Assembly (NCBI GenBank): GCA_019636195.1
Contig: JAHBYA010000014.1
Span: 1-64,000, forward strand
DNA: 64,000 nt
Source of the DNA: Planctomycetota bacterium
GTDB lineage: Bacteria > Planctomycetota > UBA8742 > UBA2392
Direction of reading: 5' to 3'
Shown: positions 50,709 to 58,954 of the stretch, piece after piece
Numbering within the stretch: position 1 is the stretch's first letter
How the letters are laid out: each line of letters opens with the position of its first letter
The notes under the pieces: generated by a model
What the model was told of the DNA's origin: nothing
Databases searched by the model: none
The model's input: only the letters and a program-made list of their open reading frames with translations
Made by a program: the position numbers and the translations under genes

Positions 50709-51853
50709 GCCTGCTCCGCCAGCGGGCCCTCGTCGCGCAGGCCCACCAGCTCATGCATGCCAAGGCGCTTGCAGACTTCGTCGGCCAGCACTTCGGGGTC
50801 GGTTCGGGCGTTGACGGCGGTAATGCCCAGCATCTTCTCGACGTACGCGCGGCCGACTTCGTTGTCTGTCGCCGGGCCCGAAATGATGTCAATGCGCTGG
50901 CCCCGGTCGTCGAAGATGCGCTTGGCGCCGAATGCGCCCACGGGGTCGTTGGCGCAGCAGATGTGTACCTTGGTGTGCTTGTAGATGTCTTCGTCGTCAA
51001 AGTAAGTGATCACGCCGTAGCCGCCGATGATACCATCGCCAAGCTCAAGGATGATCACGTCGGGCTTGTCTTCAGCCAGCCCGTTGATGATGGTCTTGCT
51101 GATATCGGCAATTGTGTCCAGCCCGGCTGTGCTGGCCAGGCCGGTATCGACAAAGCTGAGCGTGCGGCGCGCGCCGTGGTCTTCAAAGCTGAACAGGTCA
51201 CGCCGAGCGGCAACGCCGGACAGCTTGCCCGCGTTGACGCGCAAGCCGCGCTGGGACAGCAGTTGGCAAAGCTCTGCAACGGCCTTGGTTTTGCCGGCGT
51301 TCATGCAAGTGCCGGAGACGGCGACAATCGGGATGTTCATGCCGGGTTCGATGCGCTCGTGGTCGGGGATGCTGCTGTCAACCAGGTTGAGAATGCGCCC
51401 TTTGCGCATGATCATGCCCACGACTTCGACTTTCAGCGGCGGGCCCAAGTCCTTGTTGGCGCTGGTGCAGATGCCGATCACACCGCCCAGGTTCAGCATG
51501 TGCAGCACGTCGCCGGACTTGATGCTATCGGGCACGCGGCCGACGTAGCCCTTGAGCGCGTTGCGGGCGCCTAAAGCGCCGATGATGATGTCGCCTTCGA
51601 AGATCTTGGCCATGCGGCCTTCTTCAAGTTCAAGCTCGCCGTAGGTCGTCTTTTCGCCCAGCGCGCGGACAACAACGACGTTGCCCGGCTTGGCCTCAAG
51701 GTTGTCGGTAATGATGCGCTCGTCTTTGTGCAGCGTCAGGCGATGCACGACGCTGGCGATTTTGTGTACGCGGATTTCCATGGTTCTCACTTTAGGCAAT
51801 TTCGCGGTGTCCGTCGCGTGCCCGTTGCCAATGATTGCGTGTTCTTCAGTCAT
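50705..51853 (-). CDS. P-loop NTPase of unknown function in the arginine run
   Basis: The 382-residue protein has a first half of beta-rich sequence (EIRVHKIASVVHRLTLHKDE, PGNVVVVRALGEKTTYGELE) and a second half with a dethiobiotin-synthetase-like nucleotide fold: P-loop SGTCMNAGKTKAVAEL, DVIILELGDGIIGGYGV as the Walker B region. It probably binds ATP or GTP. ATG at 51853 was chosen (MTEEHAIIGNG); an ATG at 51781 begins at the conserved part. It follows argG after a short inverted repeat. A role in amino-acid metabolism is only suggested by position. Confidence 0.65.
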   Translation of the reverse strand: MTEEHAIIGNGHATDTAKLPKVRTMEIRVHKIASVVHRLTLHKDERIITDNLEAKPGNVVVVRALGEKTTYGELELEEGRMAKIFEGDIIIGALGARNALKGYVGRVPDSIKSGDVLHMLNLGGVIGICTSANKDLGPPLKVEVVGMIMRKGRILNLVDSSIPDHERIEPGMNIPIVAVSGTCMNAGKTKAVAELCQLLSQRGLRVNAGKLSGVAARRDLFSFEDHGARRTLSFVDTGLASTAGLDTIADISKTIINGLAEDKPDVIILELGDGIIGGYGVITYFDDEDIYKHTKVHICCANDPVGAFGAKRIFDDRGQRIDIISGPATDNEVGRAYVEKMLGITAVNARTDPEVLADEVCKRLGMHELVGLRDEGPLAEQA

Positions 51854-51876
51854 GTTTCTGCCCTCCGACTGCATTT

Positions 51877-51938
51877 GGCCGCCAAGTTGCCAGGACGGCC
51901 AGGAACTGAGTTAAACCTTGGCGCGCCTTGGCGGCTAA
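51877..51938. repeat. Inverted repeat element (GCCGCCAAG family) at the argG stop
   Basis: GGCCGCCAAGTTGCCAGGAC in the left arm (from 51878) pairs with CTTGGCGCGCCTTGGCGGC in the right arm (51918-51935). The right arm supplies the TAG of argG (51937-51935 on the minus strand) and sits next to the start of the P-loop gene. Confidence 0.7.
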
Positions 51939-53137
51939 CTGCCTTTGCCTGCCTCGGCGGAGAGTCGGCTGGGGATGCTCAGAATCTTGCCGAAGCCCGC
52001 TGCGTCTTGCCCGCTCCAGAGGCTGAACTCTTCGCCGTACTTGCCTGCCGCGGCGTTCATTAACGAATTTGGGCTTGTCACCCCTCCCACGCGAAAGTTG
52101 CCGTACCTGATTTCAAGGCTGGCCTGCCCGGTCACGCGCCGCTGGCTGTGCTCGAGGAACGCTTCAATGTCGCGCAATGCCGGGTCAAAGGGCTGGCCTT
52201 CATGCAACATCGTCCCGTAGAAGTCGCTGACGTGGTCTTTCCAGAAGCGCTGCCACTTGGTCAGCACCAGCTTTTCCAGCTCGCGGTGCGCGGCAATCAG
52301 CATAAGCGCGGCCGGCGCAACGAATGCGACCCTGCCCTTGATGCCGACAATCGTGTCGCCCAAATGCACGCCGCGGCCCAGCGCGTACGTCATGCCCAAC
52401 GTGTTCAACTTGTCGATCAACTCAACGGGGTCGCAGCCTTCGCCGTCAATCGCGGTCGGGATGCCTTTGTCGAAGTCGATCTTCAGCGTGCGCGGCTTTG
52501 CGGCGGGGTAGCTTTCGCCTGCCAGCTCGAACACCGCATCGGGCACCGTTGTGCCGCTGTCGTGGGTTTCCTTGCCGCCGACCGTCGTGCCCCACATGCC
52601 GGCGTTGATGCTGTATTGCGTGGTCTTGGCCGGAATCTCAAGGCCGTGCTTGGCCAGGTACTCCGTCTCCTGCTGGCGCGTAAGCGAAAACTCGCGCACG
52701 GGCGCAAGCATTTTCAGGCCGGGCGCCAGCACATTCATGGCCACGTCAAAGCGCACCTGGTCGTTGCCGGCGCCGGTGCTGCCGTGGGCGAGGGCGGCTG
52801 CGCCGTGCTTTGCGGCGTACTCGGCGACCATGCTGGCTTGCACAACGCGCTCGGCGGCGACGCACAGCGGATACACCCCGCCGCGCAACACGTTGCCCAT
52901 GAGCATGTACTTGATGTAGCGATGAAAGACATCGGCCCGTCCGTCAAGGATAACGGGATTCTTGACGCCCAGCTTGCGGGCGCGGTCGTTGGCGCGCTGC
53001 ATGTCGTCGGCGGAAAAGCCGCCGGTGTCGATCATGACCGTTTCGACTTCATAGCCGTACTTCTCGCGGATGAACGGAATGCAAAAGCTCGTGTCCAAGC
53101 CGCCGGAGTACGCCAGTATGCAAGTGTTGTTGCTCAT
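51935..53137 (-). CDS. argG: Argininosuccinate synthase
   Basis: The 400-residue enzyme joins citrulline and aspartate with ATP. The ATP-pyrophosphatase signature AYSGGLDTSFCIPFI is at the N-terminus; substrate motifs AHGSTGAGNDQVRFDVA and SINAGMWGTTVGG follow. A start at 53137 (MSNNTCILAYSGG) has an AAGG ribosome site; eight more residues upstream are possible. It is the third gene of argE-argH-argG on the minus strand, so flux is towards arginine. Its stop codon lies in an inverted repeat. Confidence 0.96.
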   Translation of the reverse strand: MSNNTCILAYSGGLDTSFCIPFIREKYGYEVETVMIDTGGFSADDMQRANDRARKLGVKNPVILDGRADVFHRYIKYMLMGNVLRGGVYPLCVAAERVVQASMVAEYAAKHGAAALAHGSTGAGNDQVRFDVAMNVLAPGLKMLAPVREFSLTRQQETEYLAKHGLEIPAKTTQYSINAGMWGTTVGGKETHDSGTTVPDAVFELAGESYPAAKPRTLKIDFDKGIPTAIDGEGCDPVELIDKLNTLGMTYALGRGVHLGDTIVGIKGRVAFVAPAALMLIAAHRELEKLVLTKWQRFWKDHVSDFYGTMLHEGQPFDPALRDIEAFLEHSQRRVTGQASLEIRYGNFRVGGVTSPNSLMNAAAGKYGEEFSLWSGQDAAGFGKILSIPSRLSAEAGKGS

Positions 53138-53157
53138 GTTGATCGCCTTGATTTTCG

Positions 53158-53311
53158 CCACACTGGCACAGAGTCACGGAGAACCGCTTTTTCAGCCACA
53201 GATTCACACAGATTGACACAGATGAGTCTGACGACGGTTGATCACCTTCTGTACTTGGCCCCATCTGTGTCCATCTGTGGCCAAGGGCATTTTCTCTGTG
53301 GCTCTGTGGTT
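53158..53311. repeat. Inverted repeat element (CACAGAG / CACAGATG family) between argH and argG
   Basis: The left half holds GGCACAGAGTCACGGAGAA and CCACAGATTCACACAGATTG; the right half holds CCATCTGTGTCCATCTGTGG and TTTTCTCTGTGGCTCTGTGG. These pair to form two nested stems. The element fills the whole gap between the two genes and ends at the argH stop. It is the longest element in the window. Confidence 0.85.
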
Positions 53312-54753
53312 CACTTAAGCCATTCCTTCAATTCCGCCAGACGTTCCAGCACGCGGGCCTTGGCTGTGCCGGCATATACTTGCTTGCGCTCGACCAGTGC
53401 TTCCAGCGAAAGTTCTTTGAGCAGCTCGGGCTTCAGGCGCTTGTCCACGGCGGCAAGATCTGCGGCCGTGAGATCGGCAAAGCGCATGCCCTTTTGCTCG
53501 ACGTACTTTACCAGACGGCCTGTGATGTCGTGGCCATCGCGGAAAGGCACGCCTTGCATTACAAGCCAGTCGGCGACGTTCATGGCCTCCATGTAGCCGG
53601 CGCCGCTGTCGAGATGCTGCTGGATGCGCTGCCTGTTGACCTTGAAACTCTCTTTGCTGAACACCAGCGCCATCACGCGCAGGCAAGCCAGCGTCTGGTC
53701 CGTCGCGTCGAACACCGCTTCTTTGTCTTCCTGCAGGTCGCGGTTGTAGGTGCTGGGCAGACCCTTAAGCAGCGTGAACAGGGACATCAGGTGGCCGACG
53801 ACGCGGCCTGTCTTGCCGCGCACAAGCTCGCAGGCATCGGGGTTGCGCTTTTGCGGCATGATGCTGCTGCCGGTGGTGACGGCGTCGCCCAACGTGACAA
53901 AGCCGAACTCGGCCGTGGACCACAGGATCAGGTCTTCGGCAATTCGCGAAAGGTGCGTCATGCATTTGGCGCAGGCGTACACCAGATCGAGCGCGAAATC
54001 GCGGTCGGAAACTGCTTGCATGGAGTTCCGCGCGGCAGACTTGAATGCGCCGATGTTGCGCAAGCCAAGTGCAGATTTTGCGGCGGCGTCAATCTGTTCT
54101 TCGGTGGTGCCATCAACGCGCATCGCAAGACGCTGCATGTCAACGCCAAAGCTATTGCCGCTGCACGCGCCGCTGCCCAGGGGCGACAACGCGCGCGCTT
54201 GCGCCCATGCATGCAGAAATGACGACCCGTCGTGAATCATCCCGAACCAGGCCAACAGTTGGTGCGCCATGCGTACCGGCATCGCGCGCTGCAAATGCGT
54301 GTATGCCGGGACAATCACGTCCACGGTCTCGTGGGCACGTCCAAGAATCTGCGAAAGCAATGCCTTGACCGCGGCATCCAGGTCGTCGGCCCTGCGCGCA
54401 GCCCACACGCGAAAATCTGTGGACACCTGGTCGTTGCGCGAGCGGCCGGTGTGGAGCTTCTTGCCGGCGTCGCCAATGAGTTCGGTCAGGCGCGACTCGA
54501 TGTTCATGTGGACGTCTTCAAGCTCGACCTTCCACTGAAACTTGCCGGATTCGATCTCGTCGGTGATCTGCTTGAAGCCGCGCTGGATGTCGGCCAGTTC
54601 CTTTGCCGACAAAATGCCGATGCGCTGCAACTCGGCGGCGTAGGCGAGCGAGCCCTGGATGTCCTCGCGCCAGAGGCGCTGGTCAAATGACACCGACTGG
54701 CTGAATTCCTGCATCAGCTTGTCAGGTTTGCCGCTGAATCTTCCTTGCCACAT
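53311..54753 (-). CDS. argH: Argininosuccinate lyase
   Basis: The 480-residue enzyme of the fumarase/aspartase superfamily cleaves argininosuccinate to arginine and fumarate. Family motifs are DVHMNIESRLTELIGDAGKK and HTGRSRNDQVSTDFRVW for the substrate site, THLQRAMPVRMAHQLL, and the signature GSSIMPQKRNPD. ATG 54753 (MWQGRFSG) follows GGGAG by six bases. An ATG two codons earlier is less suitable. It sits 35 bases after argE with a perfect palindrome between them. Confidence 0.96.
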   Translation of the reverse strand: MWQGRFSGKPDKLMQEFSQSVSFDQRLWREDIQGSLAYAAELQRIGILSAKELADIQRGFKQITDEIESGKFQWKVELEDVHMNIESRLTELIGDAGKKLHTGRSRNDQVSTDFRVWAARRADDLDAAVKALLSQILGRAHETVDVIVPAYTHLQRAMPVRMAHQLLAWFGMIHDGSSFLHAWAQARALSPLGSGACSGNSFGVDMQRLAMRVDGTTEEQIDAAAKSALGLRNIGAFKSAARNSMQAVSDRDFALDLVYACAKCMTHLSRIAEDLILWSTAEFGFVTLGDAVTTGSSIMPQKRNPDACELVRGKTGRVVGHLMSLFTLLKGLPSTYNRDLQEDKEAVFDATDQTLACLRVMALVFSKESFKVNRQRIQQHLDSGAGYMEAMNVADWLVMQGVPFRDGHDITGRLVKYVEQKGMRFADLTAADLAAVDKRLKPELLKELSLEALVERKQVYAGTAKARVLERLAELKEWLK

Positions 54754-54763
54754 TTCCATCTCC

Positions 54764-54792
54764 CGTAGCGCAGGCTCCCAGCCTGCGCTACG
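54764..54792. repeat. 13-base perfect palindrome between argE and argH
   Basis: CGTAGCGCAGGCT (54764-54776) and AGCCTGCGCTACG (54780-54792) form a perfect stem with a three-base loop (CCC). The argE stop codon (54790-54788) lies inside the right arm. It might weaken read-through to argH or protect the message end. Confidence 0.85.
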
Positions 54793-55858
54793 AACTCAAG
54801 TACAGCTCCGCGGTCTGGCGATAGATTTCGTAGCCGCGCCAAAGCTCTCTTTCTTCGAGGTATTCGTTGGCGGCGTGGCTCAACTCCGGTTTGCCGGGGC
54901 CGATGATCAGCCCTTGCGCCTTGTCGTTCCACCATGCGTCGCTTACGCCGCCGAACGCCTGCGTGCGGTCCGTGTTGCCGGCTTTGCAGGCGCATTGCAC
55001 CAGCCGGTCTTTGGGGTCGCGCAGCCACACGCCAAAGCGCGCCTTTTCGCGCTCGATGCACGTGTGCTTGCTCATGGCCCCTTTGATGCGCCTGATTGTC
55101 TCGGTGTTGTCGAGCTGCGGGATTGTCCGGCCGTCGATCACCCACTTCACTTCGCTGGGCACCACGTTTCGCGCAACGCCGCCGTTGACCATGGTGACCG
55201 CAAGCGTGGTACGGCCCAGCAGGTCGTCACGCTCAGGAAAACTTTCGTACAGCTCTTCAACCTTGAGGATGTCGCGAGCGGCGTGATAGGCCGCGTTGTC
55301 GCCCTGCCAGGGGCGCGCCGCGTGGCTGGACTTGCCGGTGGTCTTCATGTCCAGCTTGAACATGCCGCGCTCGGCAATGCAGACTTCGCAGTCGGTGGGC
55401 TCGCCGGTGATGCAGGCTTCAAACTCAGGGATTTCATCGCGGAAGATTTCAAAGCCCTGGCCCTGCACCTCTTCGTCGCAGGTGGGCGCGAACATCAGCG
55501 TGAAGCGTGACTCGTCAAACTTTGCCGTCAGCAGCGCGTACAGCATGCCCATCAAACAGCCGCCGGCGTCGCTGCTGCCGAGCCCGTACACGCGGCCTTG
55601 CTCGCGGGCGCCGTCCCACGGTTCGCGCGTGTATCCCTTGTTGGCGGGCACCGTATCGGTGTGCGTGTTGAACAGCAGCCGCCGGTTGCCGCTGCCGCGC
55701 CAGGCCAGCAGATTGCGGCCGCTGTGCTTGAACGGCAGGCCGTGCTTGCTGAACTCGGCTTTGAACCACTCGATCACGCCGTGCTCGTTGCCCGACACGC
55801 GCTGGATGCGCGTGATCTGGCTCAGCGAGTCGGCAAGCTGGTCTTGTGTGATCTGCAT
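54788..55858 (-). CDS. argE: M20 family amidohydrolase, probably acetylornithine deacetylase (ArgE-type)
   Basis: The 356-residue zinc enzyme probably releases ornithine from acetylornithine (or a related deacylation), as suggested by linkage with argH and argG. M20 metal-site motifs are seen: FNTHTDTVP, GLGSSDAGGCLMGML, PTCDEEVQG with the catalytic Glu, and the late SHAANEYLEERELW. Residues GKSSHAARPWQGDNA make the dimer-domain. Start at 55858 (MQITQDQLADSL) follows GAAGGG by a few bases; nine more residues upstream are possible. Other M20 peptidases cannot be excluded by sequence. Confidence 0.8.
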   Translation of the reverse strand: MQITQDQLADSLSQITRIQRVSGNEHGVIEWFKAEFSKHGLPFKHSGRNLLAWRGSGNRRLLFNTHTDTVPANKGYTREPWDGAREQGRVYGLGSSDAGGCLMGMLYALLTAKFDESRFTLMFAPTCDEEVQGQGFEIFRDEIPEFEACITGEPTDCEVCIAERGMFKLDMKTTGKSSHAARPWQGDNAAYHAARDILKVEELYESFPERDDLLGRTTLAVTMVNGGVARNVVPSEVKWVIDGRTIPQLDNTETIRRIKGAMSKHTCIEREKARFGVWLRDPKDRLVQCACKAGNTDRTQAFGGVSDAWWNDKAQGLIIGPGKPELSHAANEYLEERELWRGYEIYRQTAELYLSS

Positions 55859-56234
55859 GGCGCCCTTCGGTATCGGACGCTCCATGCAAAAGCGACGCTG
55901 GGAATCGGCGTCGCGGGATCGGAAGCAATCGCTTCCTCACGCCAGCGCAGTGGAACGTCCTGAGTAGTCAAAGTGAAAGCGGCAACCCCGGCCTATTGCG
56001 GTCGGCGGGTAATCGGTCGGATCGGTCGCAGCGTCTTCACTTCGTTTCCTCAGTCGCTCGCTTGCCTTGTCACCAAGACACGCGGCACTTCCTTGTATGT
56101 CTCTTGGCATTGTGCCAAGGCGAATAGAAATAGCGCGTTTTGGGCGTCTTGCAAGGCCTAAGACGGAATTGAACACAGTGTCACGGAGCAACAGAGCAGT
56201 CGCTTGGTGCATAGCACGCGACGCCGTTACTCCG
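55859..56234. other. 376-base gap upstream of argE
   Basis: This gap must carry the argE promoter on the minus strand and ends against the feo operon. It holds the 56176-56243 repeat. CTTGGCATTGTGCCAAGG near 56104-56121 is another small palindrome. I saw no gene and no named regulatory site. No arginine-repressor box is obvious. Confidence 0.4.
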
Positions 56235-56243
56235 TTACTCTGA
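56176..56243. repeat. Inverted repeat element (CGGAGCAACAGAG family) at the end of the feo operon
   Basis: GTGTCACGGAGCAACAGAG at the left pairs loosely with ACTCCGTTACTCTGAC on the right. The right arm includes the stop codon of the small FeoB-associated gene (56237-56235). The same CGGAG-AAC-GAG core is present in the 9558-9662 element. Confidence 0.65.
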
Positions 56244-56381
56244 CTTCAAGGCAGCCGGGCATTTGGCGCAATTGTGGCCTTCCGCCTTGCCTTGCGAAAC
56301 GCGCAGCGTGCGCCACACCCGCCACGCGGCAAAGGCCGCAGCGGCTGAGACAACTAAGGCGACTATGGCGTACTCAAGCAT
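56235..56381 (-). CDS. FeoB-associated small Cys-rich membrane protein
   Basis: This 48-residue frame begins ATG four bases after the feoB stop. One N-terminal membrane helix (YAIVALVVSAAAAFAAW) is followed by a short basic part and HNCAKCPAALKSE, with a CxxC pair. This matches the FeoB-associated Cys-rich membrane protein type commonly found after feoB; it is thought to help iron transport, role unproven. It is too short for routine gene finding. Its stop codon is inside an inverted repeat. It should be co-transcribed with feoB. Confidence 0.75.
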   Translation of the reverse strand: MLEYAIVALVVSAAAAFAAWRVWRTLRVSQGKAEGHNCAKCPAALKSE

Positions 56382-56385
56382 GGCC

Positions 56386-58830
56386 TTACGCCCCCAATGC
56401 ACTTGCAACCTGGTATGTCACCAATGCGCCAATGTATGCCAGCGTTGTCATGTACACAAAGCTGGCCGCGGGCCACTTCCAGCTGTTGGTTTCGCGCCGG
56501 ATGACAGCCAGCGTGGCTGCACACTGGGCGCACAGGGCAAAGAACACCATCACGCTCAGCGCGGTGGCCAGCGTGAACAGCGGGTTGCCGTGCTCATCCT
56601 TGGCGTTGCGCAGCACGCCGCGCAGGCCCTCAGACTCTTCGTCTTGCTCGCCGCCCAGGTTGAAGATTGTGCCCAGCGTCGCGATGATCACCTCACGGGC
56701 CGGAAAGCTGGCAATCGCCGCCATACCGATGCGCCAGTCCCAGCCCAGCGGGCGCACCGCGGGCTCAATGGCGTGGCCCGCGCGGCCCAGAAAGCTGCCG
56801 GCCAGCAACTCGCCGGCCTTGGCGTTTTCGATTCCGGCCACAGCTTCCTCGTGCTCGGCGCGGGAGGTGTGAATCTCCTGCGCGGGCTCAAACGCGCCTC
56901 CGTGCCGGCGCTTGAGCTCAAGCAGCGCGGCTGTGAAGGCCTCGGATCTTTCGGCCAGGGCGGCCTCCAGCTCGATGGCGTCGTCGATTTCGTCTTTGGC
57001 CGTGGCGACGCTTTCTTCGTGCACAGCCGCAAGTTCTTCCATGTCGGCAATGGCGGCGACCAGCGCAGGGTCGTCGTCTGTGAACCCGCCGCTCTTGGCG
57101 ATCATGGCGACTTTGGCGGCGTGGCGTTCATTCAACGCTTGCGTCGCGGCATCGTGCTTCTCGATCACCTGGCTGTCGCGCGGGAAGTACGCCAGCGCCC
57201 ATACAATGATGGAGACGGCAAAGATGATGGTGCCCGCGCGCTTGATGAAAGACCCGCCGCGCTCAAGCAGCACGCGGGCCACCGCGCCGGGTCGCGGCAT
57301 CTTGTAGCTGGGCAGCTCCATCAGAAACGGCGTGATTTTGCTCTTCAGGATGCCGCGCTTGAGCACCAGCGCCGTGGGTATGGCGAACAGCACGCCCACC
57401 CAGTACATCGCAAACAGCACCAGGCCCTGCAGGTTGAAGGGGCCAACGCCGTCGTCCGGCACGAACGCCGCGATGAACAGCGTATAGACCGGCAACCGCG
57501 CGCTGCACGACATGAACGGCGCCAGAAAGATCGTGGTCAGGCGCGTGTTGCGGTCTTCAATCACGCGCGTGCCCATGATGCCGGGGATCGCGCAGGCAAA
57601 TGCGCTCAGCAGCGGGATGAAGCTGCGCCCGCTTAACCCAAGCGGCGCCATCAGTCGGTCCATCAGGAACGCCGCCCGGCTCATGTAGCCCAGGTCTTCC
57701 AGGATCGCGATGAACAAGAACAGGATCAGGATTTGCGGCAGAAACACCAACACGCCCGCCACCCCGCCGAACACGCCGTCGGCAAGCAGGCTGCGCAGGG
57801 TCTCCATTTCCTCGGGGATTGCGTTGACGACCTGGGCGCCCAGCCAGCCGATGCCCAGCTCAATGCCGTCCATCAGGGGGCCGGCCCATGAGTAAATGCT
57901 CTGAAACACCAGCAGCATCAGCGCCACAAAGATCAGCGTGCCCCAGACCTTGTGGGTCAGCAGCGCGTCAACCCTATCGGTTTTCGTGCGGCGGCCGTCG
58001 TCTTCACTCTTGCGAGCTTCTTTGACCCAGCGGCCGATCAGGCCGTAGCGGCCCTGGGCCTCGATCATGCTGAGGCTGCGGCCGCCGCTTGCGCGCTGGC
58101 GCAGCTTGTTGAACTCGTCGAGAAAGGCCTGGCCGCCGACCTGTTCGCACTCGTCGTAGAACGGGCCCGCGCCGTCAACCAGCAGGCGCAGCGCCTCGGG
58201 CCGCGCGGGTTTAAAACCCAGCTTGACGGAAAGGTCGCAAACAACGTCGTGCAGGTCGGTGACTGCCTCGTCGAATTCGTCGCCAAAGGGCACAGCCAGC
58301 GCCTGGCCGGGGTGGTGCAGCGCGCGGTGCAGCTCGGCTCTCAGGTCGCTCAGGCCTTGTTTCTCGGGGGCGTTGACGGGCACCACCGGCACGCCCAGTT
58401 GCCGAGAAAGGGCATGCGCATCCACGGTGATGCCGCGGTCTTTGGCGACATCCACCATGGTCAGCGCGACAACCGCCGGCAGCCCGAACTCCAGGACCTG
58501 CGTGGCGAGGTACAGGTTGCGCTCAAGACTTGACGCATCAAGGACGATCAGCACGCCATCCGGTCTTGGCGTGCCGGGGATGCGGCCCAGCAGTGCTTCC
58601 GTGGCGATACGTTCGTCGGGGCTGCGGGCCGCCAGGCTGTAAGTGCCGGGCAGGTCGATCACCGTGACTTCGGCGTCGTCGAGCGTAAGTGTGCCCAGCT
58701 TGGCTTCGACGGTGACGCCGGGGAAGTTGGCAACTTTCTGGCGTGTGCCGGTCAGCGCTGTGAACAGGGTGGACTTGCCCGTGTTGGGGTTGCCAAGCAG
58801 CGCGACTGTGTGCTTGTCGGGGCGAGTCAT
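56386..58830 (-). CDS. feoB: Ferrous iron transport protein B with a long cytoplasmic insertion
   Basis: The 814-residue inner-membrane iron(II) transporter has an N-terminal G domain (GNPNTGKSTLFTALTG, DLPGTYSLAARSPDE) and two Gate-type membrane regions (SCSARLPVYTLFIAAF; SFPAREVIIATLGTIFN). The G4 motif reads TMVD, so the usual Asn is a Thr. Between FPRDSQ and the second Gate there is a charged helical insertion of about 130 residues (AKDEIDDAIELEAALAERSE). It is larger than in E. coli. GGAG stands seven bases before the ATG at 58830. The extra 89 residues upstream cover a repeat and are rejected. Confidence 0.93.
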   Translation of the reverse strand: MTRPDKHTVALLGNPNTGKSTLFTALTGTRQKVANFPGVTVEAKLGTLTLDDAEVTVIDLPGTYSLAARSPDERIATEALLGRIPGTPRPDGVLIVLDASSLERNLYLATQVLEFGLPAVVALTMVDVAKDRGITVDAHALSRQLGVPVVPVNAPEKQGLSDLRAELHRALHHPGQALAVPFGDEFDEAVTDLHDVVCDLSVKLGFKPARPEALRLLVDGAGPFYDECEQVGGQAFLDEFNKLRQRASGGRSLSMIEAQGRYGLIGRWVKEARKSEDDGRRTKTDRVDALLTHKVWGTLIFVALMLLVFQSIYSWAGPLMDGIELGIGWLGAQVVNAIPEEMETLRSLLADGVFGGVAGVLVFLPQILILFLFIAILEDLGYMSRAAFLMDRLMAPLGLSGRSFIPLLSAFACAIPGIMGTRVIEDRNTRLTTIFLAPFMSCSARLPVYTLFIAAFVPDDGVGPFNLQGLVLFAMYWVGVLFAIPTALVLKRGILKSKITPFLMELPSYKMPRPGAVARVLLERGGSFIKRAGTIIFAVSIIVWALAYFPRDSQVIEKHDAATQALNERHAAKVAMIAKSGGFTDDDPALVAAIADMEELAAVHEESVATAKDEIDDAIELEAALAERSEAFTAALLELKRRHGGAFEPAQEIHTSRAEHEEAVAGIENAKAGELLAGSFLGRAGHAIEPAVRPLGWDWRIGMAAIASFPAREVIIATLGTIFNLGGEQDEESEGLRGVLRNAKDEHGNPLFTLATALSVMVFFALCAQCAATLAVIRRETNSWKWPAASFVYMTTLAYIGALVTYQVASALGA

Positions 58831-58840
58831 GCATTGCTCC

Positions 58841-58954
58841 GTACGGCGTGCGGTGTACGGTGTACGGCGTTTCCGCCGGGCGTGACGGCTGAGCGGCTGG
58901 CGCCGAGACTCGTGCCATGCCGAACGCCGAACGCCGAACACCGAACGCCGAACA
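58841..58954. repeat. Inverted repeat element (TACGGCG/TTCGGCG family) between feoA and feoB
   Basis: The left part has tandem TACGG-type units (GTACGGCGTGCGGTGTACGG) and the right part tandem GCCGAAC units (GCCGAACGCCGAACGCCGAA). They are inverted versions of one another, so a long imperfect stem can form. It lies immediately after the feoA stop on the minus strand. Confidence 0.8.

Noticed and set aside
53158..53311. Repeated ACAGAG/ACAGATG units as a CRISPR array
   Set aside because: Units are short, irregular and inverted. There are no equal spacers and no cas gene.
56263..57636. 457-residue plus-strand frame opposite the end of feoB
   Set aside because: Antisense shadow. The minus strand encodes FeoB and the small associated protein.
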